Positions 43,748 through 53,787 are shown, counted from the first letter of the stretch. The stretch: 64,000 nucleotides of DNA from JAFDZO01 sp044226845 (GCA_044226845.1 JBGAGG010000016.1:47500-111499), one strand, 5' to 3'. Numbers and translations: made by a program. Notes: generated from the letters alone by a model not told the origin.

Positions 43748-46700
43748 ATGGCACAGGAATTTATTCATTTACATAATCACACTCACTACTCACTTTTAGA
43801 CGCAATTTCAACAGTTGACGGATTAGTAAACGCCGCAGTAGAAAATAATATGAAGGCAGTTGCCCTTACTGATCATGGTGTTATGTACGGGGTAATGGAT
43901 TTTTATAAAAAAGCCCGAAAAAAAGGAATAAAGCCGATTATAGGATGCGAAGTATATGTTGCTCAGGCTGCTACCCGTTTCGATAAAATCAAAAAAAATG
44001 TTGTAAGAAGTCAATCTGAGGACGAACCGGCAGATAATTCAGACGGACTTACATCTTCAAGTATTAACTACGCTCACCTTATACTTCTGGCAAAAGATGA
44101 AGTCGGATATAGAAATTTAATCAAGCTTTGTTCGATTGGCCATACCGAAGGATATTATTATAAACCAAGAATTGATTTAGAAGTTCTAAATAAATATCGT
44201 GAAGGACTTGTTTGCACAACTGCATGCGCAGGTGGAGTAATTTCCTGTTACATTACACGCGGCGATATGGAAACAGCGCGAAAGATGACAGGCATATATA
44301 AAGATATTTTCGGAGAAGATTTTTATCTGGAAATACAGGACCATCAGATGAAAAATGATGCTGAGCGAAAAGTACTTGCTGCAATGCCAAAGCTTGCTAA
44401 AGAGTTCGGTCTAAAATTAATAGCTACAAATGATGTTCACTATATAAAGAAAGAAGATGCAGTTGCGCATAATATTTATTTACACCTTAGCGCAAAGCAA
44501 TCGAAGATGGCTAATACATTTGACCTGACGAGAGATTTTAAATACGGAACAGACCAGATATATTTTAAATCGACGAAGGAAATGACGGATATATTCCGTG
44601 ATTACCCGGAAGCAATTACCTCTACTCTTGAAGTGACAGAAAAATGTAATCTTGTTCTGGACACTTCAAAGAATCACATGCCCCGTTATCCTATACCTGT
44701 AACGGAAAAGGTTCAGACACTTGATGATTATTTAGAAAAGCTTTCATTCGAAGGAATAAAAAAACGCAAACCGGATTTTGATAAAGCATATACAGACCGT
44801 ATTAATTATGAGCTGAATGTTATTAAGAACATGGATTTCTCGGGTTACTTTTTAATTGTACAGGATTTTATTAATACGGCAAGAGAGCGCGGAATATTAG
44901 TCGGTCCGGGAAGAGGAAGCTGCGCCGGTAGTCTTGTATGCTATGCAGTCGGCATTACAGATGTTGACCCTCTTGAGTATGGGTTATTCTTTGAGAGATT
45001 TTTAAATCCTGAAAGAATATCTATGCCCGATATAGACATCGATTTTCAGGATGACAGAAGAGATGAAGTTATTCAATATGCGAAAGAAAAATACGGTGAG
45101 AATTCAGTTGCACAGATAGTTACGTTTAACAGACTTGCGCCCCGAGGTGTATTAAAAGATGTAGGACGTGTTCTTAACGTTCCTTATACCGAGATAAATG
45201 AGTTAACAAAATGCATTCCTATAATTTTCGGTAAAGTAAAAAAGCTTGCCGAATGTATGGAAGAAGTGCCTGATTTCAAAAAATACTTTGAGACAGGAAC
45301 TGCAGAACAGAAAGCATCAAGGAAAAAGCTTTATGACTATTCAAGAACGTTAGAAAATCTGAATAAAAATTCATCGCTCCACGCTTCAGGAATTGTAATA
45401 GCTCCTTCAGATATAACAGATTATGTTCCTCTTGCAAAAGTTACTGGCGAAGATAATCTATTCTGCACGCAGTATGATATGAAACTGCTTGAAGATGCCG
45501 GAATGATAAAGATTGACTTTCTTGGATTAAAGGAGTTGAAAATCATTGGAAAAATTCTTGCTTTAGTAAACGAGAAATACAATATGGATTTAACTACAGC
45601 AAAAATTCCACTTGATGATCCTAAAACATATGAACTTTTTTCTGCAGGCTCTACCATAGGTATTTTTCAGTTTTCAAAAAGCAAAATGAGAGAGTATCTT
45701 TCAAAGCTGAAACCGAAAAATATCAATGACCTTGCCGCTATGAATGCTTTGTACCGTCCGGGACCTATGAAGCTTATACCTGATTTTATAGATAAACGTC
45801 ACGGAAAAAAACCGATTACTTATCTTCATCCTATCCTTGAAAATTCACTTAATGAAACTTACGGAATTATCGTTTACCAGGAGCAGGTGATGCAAATTGC
45901 ACGTGAGTTCGCCGGATTCTCTATGGCGGAAGCTGATAATATGAGAAAAGCCATGGGTAAGAAGGATAAAGAAATTATGAAAGATGTAAAAGCGAAATTC
46001 GTTAAAGGTTCGCTTGAAAAAAAGATGAATAAAAAAATAGCGGAAGAGCTTTTCAAATTGATGGAAGACTTTGCCGACTATGGTTTTAATAAATCGCATG
46101 GAGTAGCATATTCTATTCTTGCATTTTACACTGCATATCTGAAAGCGCATTTTCCATTGGAGTTCTTATCAGTATCTATGGAATGCAGAAAAGATGATGA
46201 AGTGGAACTTCAGCTTTTTGCAAATGAATGTAAAAAGATGAAGGTGGATTTAAAGCAACCTGATGTAAATCTTAGCTTCATGGATTTCTCCATAAATTAC
46301 AATAAGACTGATAAATATGTTGGCGAAATTAGATACGGCTTAAGCGCATTAAAAAACGTTGGTGAGAAAGCTGCAATAAATATTGTTAACGAAAGAAAAG
46401 AGAACGGACCTTATAAATCATTTGTAGATTTTCTGATAAGAGTTGACCTACGTCTGGTAAATAAAAAAACAATTGAAAGTTTGATACACGCCGGCGCATT
46501 TGATTCGATGGAGCCAAATAGGAATAAACTGTATCTTAATTCTGAAGCTGCGGCAATCTATGCAGGCCGTCATAAAAACGATGCAGAAGTAATCGGGCAG
46601 GAATCTATGTTCGGAGCTGAACTTACTCAGCCTGACGGATACAGATGGAGAGAGTTTGAAGAGTACAGCGATGCAGAAAAATTCAATAAGGAAAAACTCG

Positions 46701-47305
46701 CCTTGGGATTTTATCTAACAGGACATCCTCTTGCAAAATTTGAGAAAGAAATAAATCAGTATGTTGATTTGAGATTCGGAGATGAAGTTGCTGAAATTGA
46801 TTTTACAAAAATTCAGAAGGTAAGGATGGCAGGAGTTGTAACAGGTGTAGATGTAAAGCTTTCTAAGAAAGGAAAGCGCTTTGTAGTATTTACATTAGTT
46901 GATTTTACCGGAGACGGTGAATGTGTCGCATTTTCTGATTTGTTTGAAGCAAAGAGCCACTTATTTCAAAATGAGGCTTTAGTAATTGTTGAAGGTAAGC
47001 CTGAAGAAAACGGAGATAAGATCAAATTAACTATTGAAAAAATATATCCTATTGAAAGTCTGCATGAGATATGCTCCAAGAATATGATGCTTATCTTAGA
47101 TGAAAAAACCTTTGATACATCAAAGCTGGTAAAAATACATGAACTGGTAGATGCTAACGAAGGGAACTGTAATGTGTTTTTTCAGATTAAGAATAATGGA
47201 AGTTCAAAGATACTGAGGTCAAGATACAATAGGGTTCGGCCTCACTCGGAATTAATTTCCAACTTGAAACAAATTGTTGGAGAAGATAACTTAAAGCTAA
47301 ATTAA
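43748..47305 (+). CDS. dnaE: DNA polymerase III subunit alpha
   Basis: The 1185-residue protein has the N-terminal PHP domain (HLHNHTHYSLLDAIST, ALTDHG), the polymerase palm with PDIDIDF and GPGRGSCAGSLVCY, the fingers and HhH region (YGFNKSHGVAYS, YGLSALKNVGEKA) and an OB-fold (AGVVTGVDVKLSKKGKRFVVFTL). The length is normal for DnaE1 and there is no intein. It copies the chromosome. It is followed by trxA 50 bases later. Confidence 0.98.
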   Translation: MAQEFIHLHNHTHYSLLDAISTVDGLVNAAVENNMKAVALTDHGVMYGVMDFYKKARKKGIKPIIGCEVYVAQAATRFDKIKKNVVRSQSEDEPADNSDGLTSSSINYAHLILLAKDEVGYRNLIKLCSIGHTEGYYYKPRIDLEVLNKYREGLVCTTACAGGVISCYITRGDMETARKMTGIYKDIFGEDFYLEIQDHQMKNDAERKVLAAMPKLAKEFGLKLIATNDVHYIKKEDAVAHNIYLHLSAKQSKMANTFDLTRDFKYGTDQIYFKSTKEMTDIFRDYPEAITSTLEVTEKCNLVLDTSKNHMPRYPIPVTEKVQTLDDYLEKLSFEGIKKRKPDFDKAYTDRINYELNVIKNMDFSGYFLIVQDFINTARERGILVGPGRGSCAGSLVCYAVGITDVDPLEYGLFFERFLNPERISMPDIDIDFQDDRRDEVIQYAKEKYGENSVAQIVTFNRLAPRGVLKDVGRVLNVPYTEINELTKCIPIIFGKVKKLAECMEEVPDFKKYFETGTAEQKASRKKLYDYSRTLENLNKNSSLHASGIVIAPSDITDYVPLAKVTGEDNLFCTQYDMKLLEDAGMIKIDFLGLKELKIIGKILALVNEKYNMDLTTAKIPLDDPKTYELFSAGSTIGIFQFSKSKMREYLSKLKPKNINDLAAMNALYRPGPMKLIPDFIDKRHGKKPITYLHPILENSLNETYGIIVYQEQVMQIAREFAGFSMAEADNMRKAMGKKDKEIMKDVKAKFVKGSLEKKMNKKIAEELFKLMEDFADYGFNKSHGVAYSILAFYTAYLKAHFPLEFLSVSMECRKDDEVELQLFANECKKMKVDLKQPDVNLSFMDFSINYNKTDKYVGEIRYGLSALKNVGEKAAINIVNERKENGPYKSFVDFLIRVDLRLVNKKTIESLIHAGAFDSMEPNRNKLYLNSEAAAIYAGRHKNDAEVIGQESMFGAELTQPDGYRWREFEEYSDAEKFNKEKLALGFYLTGHPLAKFEKEINQYVDLRFGDEVAEIDFTKIQKVRMAGVVTGVDVKLSKKGKRFVVFTLVDFTGDGECVAFSDLFEAKSHLFQNEALVIVEGKPEENGDKIKLTIEKIYPIESLHEICSKNMMLILDEKTFDTSKLVKIHELVDANEGNCNVFFQIKNNGSSKILRSRYNRVRPHSELISNLKQIVGEDNLKLN

Positions 47306-47355
47306 TCCCGCCAAAATAAAAATTATAACAATTAAATAGAAAGGATATAAATAAA

Positions 47356-47685
47356 ATGGCTCTTGAAATAACAGATGCAAACTTCGATGCCGAAGTTATA
47401 AATTCAGATAAACCCGTATTAATAGACTTCTGGGCTGTATGGTGCGGACCATGCAAATTAATTGCTCCGGTAGTAGAAGAAGTAGCAAAAGAATACGAAG
47501 GCAAATTTAAGGTAGGCAAGATGGATATTGATAACAATCCTAACGTTGCAATGAAATACGGAATAAGAAGTATACCGACACTTCTAATATTTAAAGACGG
47601 TAAGGTAGTTGACCAGATAGTCGGAGCGGTTCCGAAAAATGTAATCACTTCAAAGATGGATACATTCTCAGGTGTAACAGCATAA
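47356..47685 (+). CDS. trxA: Thioredoxin
   Basis: The 109-residue protein has the active site WCGPC (residues 29-33), the buried Asp in VLIDFWA, the cis-Pro loop in RSIPTLLIF and the final helix, all typical of thioredoxin 1. It reduces protein disulfides in the cytoplasm. The gene is closely spaced after dnaE and ends at a strong terminator. Confidence 0.97.
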   Translation: MALEITDANFDAEVINSDKPVLIDFWAVWCGPCKLIAPVVEEVAKEYEGKFKVGKMDIDNNPNVAMKYGIRSIPTLLIFKDGKVVDQIVGAVPKNVITSKMDTFSGVTA

Positions 47686-47698
47686 TTTTTCTTCTAAG

Positions 47699-47726
47699 CG
47701 GCAGACTAAAAGTCTGCCGTTTTCTT
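47699..47726 (+). terminator. Rho-independent terminator
   Basis: CGGCAGACT pairs with AGTCTGCCG around AAA and is followed by TTTTCTTTT, after trxA. Confidence 0.9.
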
Positions 47727-47760
47727 TTACATAAATCATTTCCAAACTTAAAACACTTCT

Positions 47761-48444
47761 ATGAAAACTTTCAACAAAATTTCCATAGTACTAATAGTGT
47801 TCTCGTTAATCTGTCTTTACTCTTGCGGGAAAAAAGACACTACCACTTCTGATTCAAAATCTACTGATTCCAAAACTTCAACTGATACTAAAAAAGAATC
47901 TTCGGGCAATACAGATTTAGCCTCTATCTCTGACTTTACTATTAAATATGATCTGACGGGTAAAGTAAAAGGAGAAATGACTACTTACAAAAAAGGAAAG
48001 AGGATTCAGCAAAACTTAGTTATGGACATTCAGGGCGCTAAAATGTCCACTAAAAATTACTTCGATGATAAATATGCTTATATGGTAATGGATGTAATGG
48101 GAAAGAAAATGGGAACGAAGATTGATATCGGAAAATATCGCGAAGAAGGAGCCAAAGAAGGCAAAGATATTGACTATGGAAATATGGAAGCATATCTGAA
48201 AGATAAGAAAAAAGTAGGCACGGAAACTATTTTAGGAAAAGAATGTGACGTTTATGAAACGGGCAAAGATGTTACAATATCTGTTTGGAAAGGCGGCTTG
48301 CCGTTAAAAATTTCCACTCCTGCAATGACAATGACTGCAGTAAGTTATGATACAAAAGCTGATATAAGCGAAAGTGAAATGGACCCCCCGAAAGATGTTG
48401 AATATACTGATATGAGCGGAATGATAAATAAAACCAAAAAATAA
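47761..48444 (+). CDS. Lipoprotein of unknown function (DUF4412-like pattern)
   Basis: The lipobox LYSC (Cys22) is followed by a Ser/Thr/Lys linker and a domain of about 180 residues (FTIKYDLTGKVKGEMTTY, IQGAKMSTKNYFDDKYAYMVMDVMGKKM, VGTETILGKECDVYETG). The repeated theme of a strand plus a Met-Lys turn is seen in DUF4412-type lipoproteins. No active-site motif is visible; the family suggestion is tentative. Confidence 0.75.
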   Translation: MKTFNKISIVLIVFSLICLYSCGKKDTTTSDSKSTDSKTSTDTKKESSGNTDLASISDFTIKYDLTGKVKGEMTTYKKGKRIQQNLVMDIQGAKMSTKNYFDDKYAYMVMDVMGKKMGTKIDIGKYREEGAKEGKDIDYGNMEAYLKDKKKVGTETILGKECDVYETGKDVTISVWKGGLPLKISTPAMTMTAVSYDTKADISESEMDPPKDVEYTDMSGMINKTKK

Positions 48445-48469
48445 ATTATAAATCTTTATTAATTTTTCA

Positions 48470-48500
48470 AAGGCGTTAAATTATAATTTAACGCCTTTTT
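48470..48500. terminator. Bidirectional Rho-independent terminator
   Basis: AAGGCGTTAAA and TTTAACGCCTT form an 11-base stem with a TTATAA loop and T runs on both sides. It serves both convergent genes. Confidence 0.9.
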
Positions 48501-48916
48501 TATTCACCAATGATTTTTACCAGAACTCTCTTTTTTCTTTTACCGTCAAATTCTCCATAGAAAACCTGTTCCCATGGACCAAAGTCCATCTTACCGTTTG
48601 TAATTGCTACAACTACTTCACGCCCCATTATAGTCCTTTTTAAATGAGCATCTGCATTATCTTCGTATCCGTTATGTTTGTATTGTGAGTAAGGTTTTTC
48701 CGGAGCAAGTTTTTCCAGCCATACTTCAAAATCATTATGCAGTCCGCTTTCATCATCGTTGATGAATACACTTGCTGTAATGTGCATTGCATTACAAAGC
48801 AATAATCCTTCCTTTATTCCACTTTCAGATAAACACTTTTCTAAAGTTGGGGTAATATTTATCAGCTCTCTTCTTTCTTTTATATCAAACCACAGTTCTT
48901 TGCGGTAACTTTTCAT
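48500..48916 (-). CDS. YjbQ-family protein (UPF0047)
   Basis: The 138-residue protein has the YjbQ pattern: an ITPTLEKCLSESGIKEG segment, LLLCNAMHITASVFINDDE, DNADAHLKRTIMGREVVVAITNGKMDFGPWEQVFYGEFDGKRKKRVLVKI. Conserved His and Asp residues suggest metal binding; the family has been linked to a thiamine-phosphate-synthase-like activity, but the physiological function is unclear. It ends one minus-strand run of four genes. Confidence 0.93.
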   Translation of the reverse strand: MKSYRKELWFDIKERRELINITPTLEKCLSESGIKEGLLLCNAMHITASVFINDDESGLHNDFEVWLEKLAPEKPYSQYKHNGYEDNADAHLKRTIMGREVVVAITNGKMDFGPWEQVFYGEFDGKRKKRVLVKIIGE

Positions 48917-48934
48917 AGTCAGTTAATTTATTAT

Positions 48935-49993
48935 TTAAAAAGGATTTTTGTATTTATAAAATACAGGTATAAGTTTAACAAGATTAGATTTTTCCTCATC
49001 GCTTAAAAAGCTTTTTAATGTTAAGTTAGGTTTATACAGGTGCGACCAGGGGTCAATATCAGTATAAATAAAACCTTCGTCGTCTAAAGCAATTGCTTCC
49101 ACTCCTGTCATCTTATCCATTGAAATATCGGAATGGTCAGGCATAGGTAATTCAAAGGATTTAGTCATCACTTTTTTTATAGAAAAATCAGATTCAAAAA
49201 TAATACAAAATATTTTTTTTGCTTCACGGTCTGTTCCGTATAACTTAAAATCACCCTGAGCACAAAGACCTGTAATTGAGCGTATGCCGAGCTTTTTTGT
49301 CGTAATAGTTTTTACATTATTGTTTTTTCTCTCTATAATATATAAATATGTACTGTCTGAAGATTGTGAGTTTGTGTCAGTTACATTTTCAAGCCCCATA
49401 AAGAAATAGTTATCTGTTATACCCATTCCTTCAAATGCAATATTATCATTTGTAAATTTAAAAATATTTTCCGGCATTGGCAGTTTCCTGACATTCATTA
49501 AAGTATCACAGTCTGTTATCGTTTTGTTAAATGAGAGTTCATATACACCTTCAGTAATTTTATAATTTGTATACTGCGGAGGCTGAAGGTCATTATTCCC
49601 GTTATTACCTTCTATTGAAACCAGAATTTTGTTCGTAACTCTATCATAAACTATATCTTCAAAATCTATTTTTGCAAAATGCTGAAAAAAATATGCAGTT
49701 GATGAAAACTGAAAATGCAGTACTTGTGTATCGAATTTAGGAGGAGAAAAAGAATCATCTATTGATATCCTGTCAATTCTACCATTATCATTTGCGCTGA
49801 GAAATAATTTTTTCTTTCCTTCTCGTCCTATGAAAAATAATCCCGATGTTTGAAGTGAGTATTGCCCCGAAGAAGATTTCATCCAGATAGGGTATCCCTG
49901 TACAGGTTCAATTTCTCTGTCATAATAATTAGTGAATATTACATATATGATTATTAAAAATAGAGGAGTCGATATTTTAATCAATTGATTCAT
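48935..49993 (-). CDS. Membrane-anchored beta-propeller protein (phytase/SdiA-regulated-like)
   Basis: One N-terminal helix (residues 7-23) precedes a periplasmic or external domain with propeller-like repeats and the acidic motifs DFEDI, FEGMG and GVEAIALDDEGFIYTDIDPW. These resemble the esterase-like phytase and SdiA-regulated families, in which acidic residues bind calcium. It is 6 bases downstream of the MFS transporter gene on the same strand. The function is not established. Confidence 0.6.
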   Translation of the reverse strand: MNQLIKISTPLFLIIIYVIFTNYYDREIEPVQGYPIWMKSSSGQYSLQTSGLFFIGREGKKKLFLSANDNGRIDRISIDDSFSPPKFDTQVLHFQFSSTAYFFQHFAKIDFEDIVYDRVTNKILVSIEGNNGNNDLQPPQYTNYKITEGVYELSFNKTITDCDTLMNVRKLPMPENIFKFTNDNIAFEGMGITDNYFFMGLENVTDTNSQSSDSTYLYIIERKNNNVKTITTKKLGIRSITGLCAQGDFKLYGTDREAKKIFCIIFESDFSIKKVMTKSFELPMPDHSDISMDKMTGVEAIALDDEGFIYTDIDPWSHLYKPNLTLKSFLSDEEKSNLVKLIPVFYKYKNPF

Positions 49994-49998
49994 AAAAA

Positions 49999-51276
49999 CT
50001 ATGACCTTTTACTTTCCAATAACATTAAAATACCTGCCACTGCAAAAAGAATTGAGGCTAAAATCATAGCGGCTTCAATTGAAAATACCTGCATTATGAC
50101 GTATCCTAGTATGGGAGAAAATAATCCGCGTACGCCTGTAAGAGTTACATGCACTGCCTGATAGTTTGAAACTTCGTTGTGCGGTGCATAGTATATTGAA
50201 CTTAAATTCCACGCAATAGTCACTCCGCTCATTGCCGTTCCGAATAAGAAGAAAGAGAAAAATAAAATTTCTACAGGCGAGTTGTAAATTCCCCATAAAG
50301 GGAAGTACTTTGCTGCAAGTAAAGTAAAGGGGAAGAAAAATAAAATTAAAAACATATACCCTGAAAATTTTGTAGGATTATTAATTCCTAAAAATTTACC
50401 GGATATAGGTGTAAAAATAATTAATGCTGTGTGGAATATTAATCCTTTTGCAAATGATATAGGAGTATAGGCAAGATGTAATCCATCGACCAGGAATACA
50501 GGAATTGCAGGGCTTGAAATCATAAATGCCATTCCGTATATGAAAAAGTTAATCTCAAAAACTAAAAATCTTCGGTTGGTTTTTAAAATCCGGATTGAAT
50601 TTCTTATAGGCAGAACCAGAATATCTTTTAGTAAAGTTAAATCCATCCTGAAACTTCTCTCTACTTTTTCTATATCAACTTCAAAGGAAAAATTAAGCAT
50701 TTTCATCAGATTAAAATACATCAGTATTCCAAGAACTCCGGCAACAGGAAAGAATATTTTATAAATATCATGGTTGAAATCAAGGAAGTATCCAAATACA
50801 GTAGCCATTGCAAGAAGTGCAGCAGTCGATAAACTTGATGCGTATGAATAAAGAGAGCTTCTTTTATCAGCAGTGTAATTATGTTTGTAAACAATATTCC
50901 AAGTGGGAAGAAGTAAAGAATCAATGATACTCATTACAGCTATTGAAAAAATAAAAATAAAAGATGTATTGAATAATGGGATTAAAAATAAAAACAATTT
51001 GCCTGTACTTCCTATCAGAAAAGCGGTCAATCCGGGACGGGAAGACCGGTTTATTATTTCTGCTCCGTAGATGGAAAATAAAAATGCAATGCTCGTCATG
51101 AAAATCAATACAGTAACTTCAAAATTACTTGCTTCGAGAGATTTTTTCAGAATGACATCTTGTAGAAGCAGGATGCCGAGAGAGATTCCATTAAATAATT
51201 GAGAAATTAGGTGAAGACGAAAAGTTTTCCTTTCCAGCTGACGTTCTTCTAAGGAGTTATATTTCTCGATTTTCAA
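49999..51276 (-). CDS. Major facilitator superfamily transporter
   Basis: The 425-residue protein has twelve predicted helices in two halves with a long central cytoplasmic loop (SFEVDIEKVERSFRMD) and short basic termini. No substrate motif can be read. It is in a minus-strand run with the RapZ-like gene (12 bases upstream) and the propeller gene (5 bases downstream), so these are probably cotranscribed. Confidence 0.8.
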   Translation of the reverse strand: MKIEKYNSLEERQLERKTFRLHLISQLFNGISLGILLLQDVILKKSLEASNFEVTVLIFMTSIAFLFSIYGAEIINRSSRPGLTAFLIGSTGKLFLFLIPLFNTSFIFIFSIAVMSIIDSLLLPTWNIVYKHNYTADKRSSLYSYASSLSTAALLAMATVFGYFLDFNHDIYKIFFPVAGVLGILMYFNLMKMLNFSFEVDIEKVERSFRMDLTLLKDILVLPIRNSIRILKTNRRFLVFEINFFIYGMAFMISSPAIPVFLVDGLHLAYTPISFAKGLIFHTALIIFTPISGKFLGINNPTKFSGYMFLILFFFPFTLLAAKYFPLWGIYNSPVEILFFSFFLFGTAMSGVTIAWNLSSIYYAPHNEVSNYQAVHVTLTGVRGLFSPILGYVIMQVFSIEAAMILASILFAVAGILMLLESKRS

Positions 51277-51287
51277 ACTTCAAAAAT

Positions 51288-51698
51288 TTACAGAGTTTCG
51301 GTTAATCCGAGTTCTCTATGAGTAATTTCCAGTGAAACTGACGGATATTTTTTATGCAGATGTTTTGCGAGACTTTCACTTGCGTAAACTGAACGGTGCT
51401 GCCCCCCGGTACATCCAAAACCGATCAAGAGATTAGAGAAATTTCTTTCCGTGTAATTATCAACTGCCATATTTATAATGTTATAGACGTTTTCCAAGAA
51501 ATTTTTCATGAGAGTTTGTGTCTCAATGAAATTAATCACATCTTCATCTTTACCTGTTTTAAATTTGAATTCTTCAAATCTGCCGGGATTGTGCATGAAT
51601 CTGCAATCAAAAATAAATCCGCCGCCATTACCGCTGGTATCAGCAGGCAATCCGCTCTTGTTGTATCCGAAAGAATAAATAGAAACTTTTAATGACAT
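51288..51698 (-). CDS. Stand-alone RapZ C-terminal-domain protein
   Basis: The 136 residues match the C-terminal half of RNase adapter RapZ: IYSFGYNKSGLP, FIFDCRFMHNPGR, TGKDEDVINFIE, and GFGCTGGQHRSVYASESLAKHL. The N-terminal P-loop ATPase half is absent and no sequence for it lies nearby. In RapZ this half binds the sRNA GlmZ and glucosamine-6-phosphate; whether the isolated domain does so is unknown. Confidence 0.88.
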   Translation of the reverse strand: MSLKVSIYSFGYNKSGLPADTSGNGGGFIFDCRFMHNPGRFEEFKFKTGKDEDVINFIETQTLMKNFLENVYNIINMAVDNYTERNFSNLLIGFGCTGGQHRSVYASESLAKHLHKKYPSVSLEITHRELGLTETL

Positions 51699-51758
51699 AA
51701 ATTTTTTAACTAATATTTAATATATTAATCATATATTATAATTAAATTGCATTAATCA

Positions 51759-52088
51759 ATGGATACAAGATTTATTACAACTACTTTTGATATACCGGGA
51801 TGTAAAGTTACAAGGCATCTTGGTGTTGTACGCGGTGTAACAGTTCGTTCAAGAAATTTCTTTGCAAATATCGGAGCAGCTTTCCAAACACTTGCAGGAG
51901 GAAATATTACTCTTTATACTGAACTTTGTGAACATGCAAGGCAGGAAGCATTTGATATTATGGTGAAGCATGCCGAGGAAATCGGTGCTAATGGAATTAT
52001 TGGTATGAGATATGATGCCAATGAAGTAATGAACGGCGTAACAGAAGTGCTGGCATACGGTACAGCAGTTGTTTTAGAAGCAGCATAA
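51759..52088 (+). CDS. YbjQ-family protein (UPF0145)
   Basis: The 109-residue protein shows the family pattern throughout: ITTTFDIPGCKVTRHLGVVRGVTVRSRN, a central helix (EHARQEAFDIMVKHAEEIGANGIIGMRYD) and a final strand EVLAYGTAVVLE. The family forms pentameric rings and was once called a heavy-metal-binding domain; the function is unknown. The next gene starts 5 bases later. Confidence 0.93.
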   Translation: MDTRFITTTFDIPGCKVTRHLGVVRGVTVRSRNFFANIGAAFQTLAGGNITLYTELCEHARQEAFDIMVKHAEEIGANGIIGMRYDANEVMNGVTEVLAYGTAVVLEAA

Positions 52089-52093
52089 AAATT

Positions 52094-52645
52094 ATGGAAT
52101 ACTGGATAATAGATAATTTCAGAGAGAAAAAATATCTTAGAGTTGCAATATATTTTTTCAGTTGTGTTATACTTTTTTTTACTTTGTACTATATTGTAAG
52201 TGATACAGCGCAAGATAACAACAATGTATATTATTATAATGATGGATTCGTTAACTCAGTTAATATATTATATTTAATTTTTTTAACGATAACATTTCTC
52301 ATATTTCTGTATAAAATTTTATTTGAGTTAAAAATTATAAAATTTGAGATACAAAAAGTAAATAATTTAATCCTTCTTGTTTCGGTCGGTTTTTTAGTCG
52401 CACTTTTAATTTGGTATGAATTTAATTTTGTTATTTCCTTTTATCATGGTGACGTGAAGCTGATTTGAGGATACCTGATCGGTTCAAGTATTTTATTATC
52501 CATGTTTGTTACAATGTTGTTATTTAATAAGATCAAAAATATAACAGTTTTATTTTTTGTATTCATCACGCTTGAATATGTACTGTTTGAATTTCTTGTT
52601 GCATTTATTTCAAAGTATGTAGATATAATTTCGATTGCTTATTGA
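52094..52645 (+). pseudogene. Membrane protein interrupted by one in-frame TGA
   Basis: The first frame encodes 124 residues with three hydrophobic helices, then TGA at 52466. The same frame continues at once with GYLIGSSILLSMFVTMLLF and a further helix (VLFFVFITLEYVLFEFLVAFIS), ending at TGA 52643. Reading the first TGA as TGG gives one protein of 183 residues with five or six helices. Its 3' end overlaps the convergent radical SAM gene by seven bases. No homologue is recognised. A nonsense mutation or a sequencing error is most likely. Confidence 0.6.
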
Positions 52646-53697
52646 AAGAGTTTTCCCTGCTCGGGAAAATTATCAAATAAATCTGTTCTGAGATAAACAC
52701 TTATCTTATTCAAATTATATCTTTCGCAATTTATTCTGAAAATTTGTTTTACTGTTTCAGCCCATTCACCTTCTCCACGCATTCTTGTACCCCAATCGGA
52801 ATTATATAGCTCACCATCCCTTAAACTTTTTACTCTGTTCAAAATCTTATTTGCTCTTTCCGGAAAATTCTTATTAACCCAGTTAATAAATAATTCTTTA
52901 TTCTGCCAAGGGAGCCGAAGAATAATTCTTGCTGCGCTTTTAGCGCCGGCTTCTGCAGCAGATTTTATAACAAAAGGAATTGTATCATCAGTCAATCCAG
53001 GAACTATCGGAGCTATGTTTACATTAACATATATTCCTGCTTTCGATAAAGTTTCAACGGTTTGAAGTCTTCTTGAAGGAGTTGAAGTACGGGGCTCCAT
53101 TACTGAGGCTATTTGTTTATCCAGAGTGGGAATAGAAATTGTTACTGCTACTAAGTTTAATTTATTCAACTCTGCAAGTATATCTAAATCTCTTTCTATG
53201 AGTGAATTTTTTGTAATTATACCTACAGGATTTTTATATTTTAAAAATACTTCAAGCAGTCTTCTGGTAATCTGTAGTTTCCTTTCTACAGGCTGATAGC
53301 AGTCTGTGTTTCCTGATAAAACTATTACCTGAGGTTCGTAGCTTTTACTTTTAAATCCTTTTTCAAGTAATTCAGGAGCATCTTTTTTAACCATTATCTT
53401 TGTTTCAAAATCTAATCCCGATGAAAAGCCAAGGTATTCATGCGTAGGTCTTGCATAACAATAAATACATCCGTGCTCGCAGCCGCGGTATGGATTTATG
53501 CTGTACGCAAATCCTAAATCAGGACTGTCATTTTTAGATAAAATGCTCTTTGAATTATCATTAATGAATTGCGTTTCCGGCCGTCCTTCATCTTCGTCCT
53601 TAATGTGTTCAAGATATTCATCCAGTACTTCAAGTTTTATATCTATAAATCTGTTGCCGGGATTTAATTCTGTACCTCTTCCTTTAAAATCTTTCAA
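52639..53697 (-). CDS. Radical SAM protein, PA0069/Rv2578c family
   Basis: The cluster motif CEHGCIYCYA (CxxxCxxC) follows YSINPYRG, then FETKIMVKKDAPELL, SGNTDCYQP, TKNSLIERD, EPRTSTPSRR and APIVPGLTD, in the order of the PA0069-type family related to spore photoproduct lyase. The family has no settled substrate. The protein is 352 residues, normal length, and transcribed alone. Confidence 0.92.
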   Translation of the reverse strand: MKDFKGRGTELNPGNRFIDIKLEVLDEYLEHIKDEDEGRPETQFINDNSKSILSKNDSPDLGFAYSINPYRGCEHGCIYCYARPTHEYLGFSSGLDFETKIMVKKDAPELLEKGFKSKSYEPQVIVLSGNTDCYQPVERKLQITRRLLEVFLKYKNPVGIITKNSLIERDLDILAELNKLNLVAVTISIPTLDKQIASVMEPRTSTPSRRLQTVETLSKAGIYVNVNIAPIVPGLTDDTIPFVIKSAAEAGAKSAARIILRLPWQNKELFINWVNKNFPERANKILNRVKSLRDGELYNSDWGTRMRGEGEWAETVKQIFRINCERYNLNKISVYLRTDLFDNFPEQGKLFQ

Positions 53698-53787
53698 GCC
53701 CCTAAAATTTTTTTATAATAAACTTAAAATAAATACCATAAAAATAAAAGGTATTTAAAAATACGGTATGCTTAATTAAAAGAATTG

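Noticed and set aside
43748..47305. Possible intein in dnaE
   Set aside because: Motifs are continuous and the length is normal for DnaE.
52466..52468. TGA read as selenocysteine
   Set aside because: No selenoprotein family match and no stem-loop after the TGA; a Trp-to-stop mutation or error is simpler.
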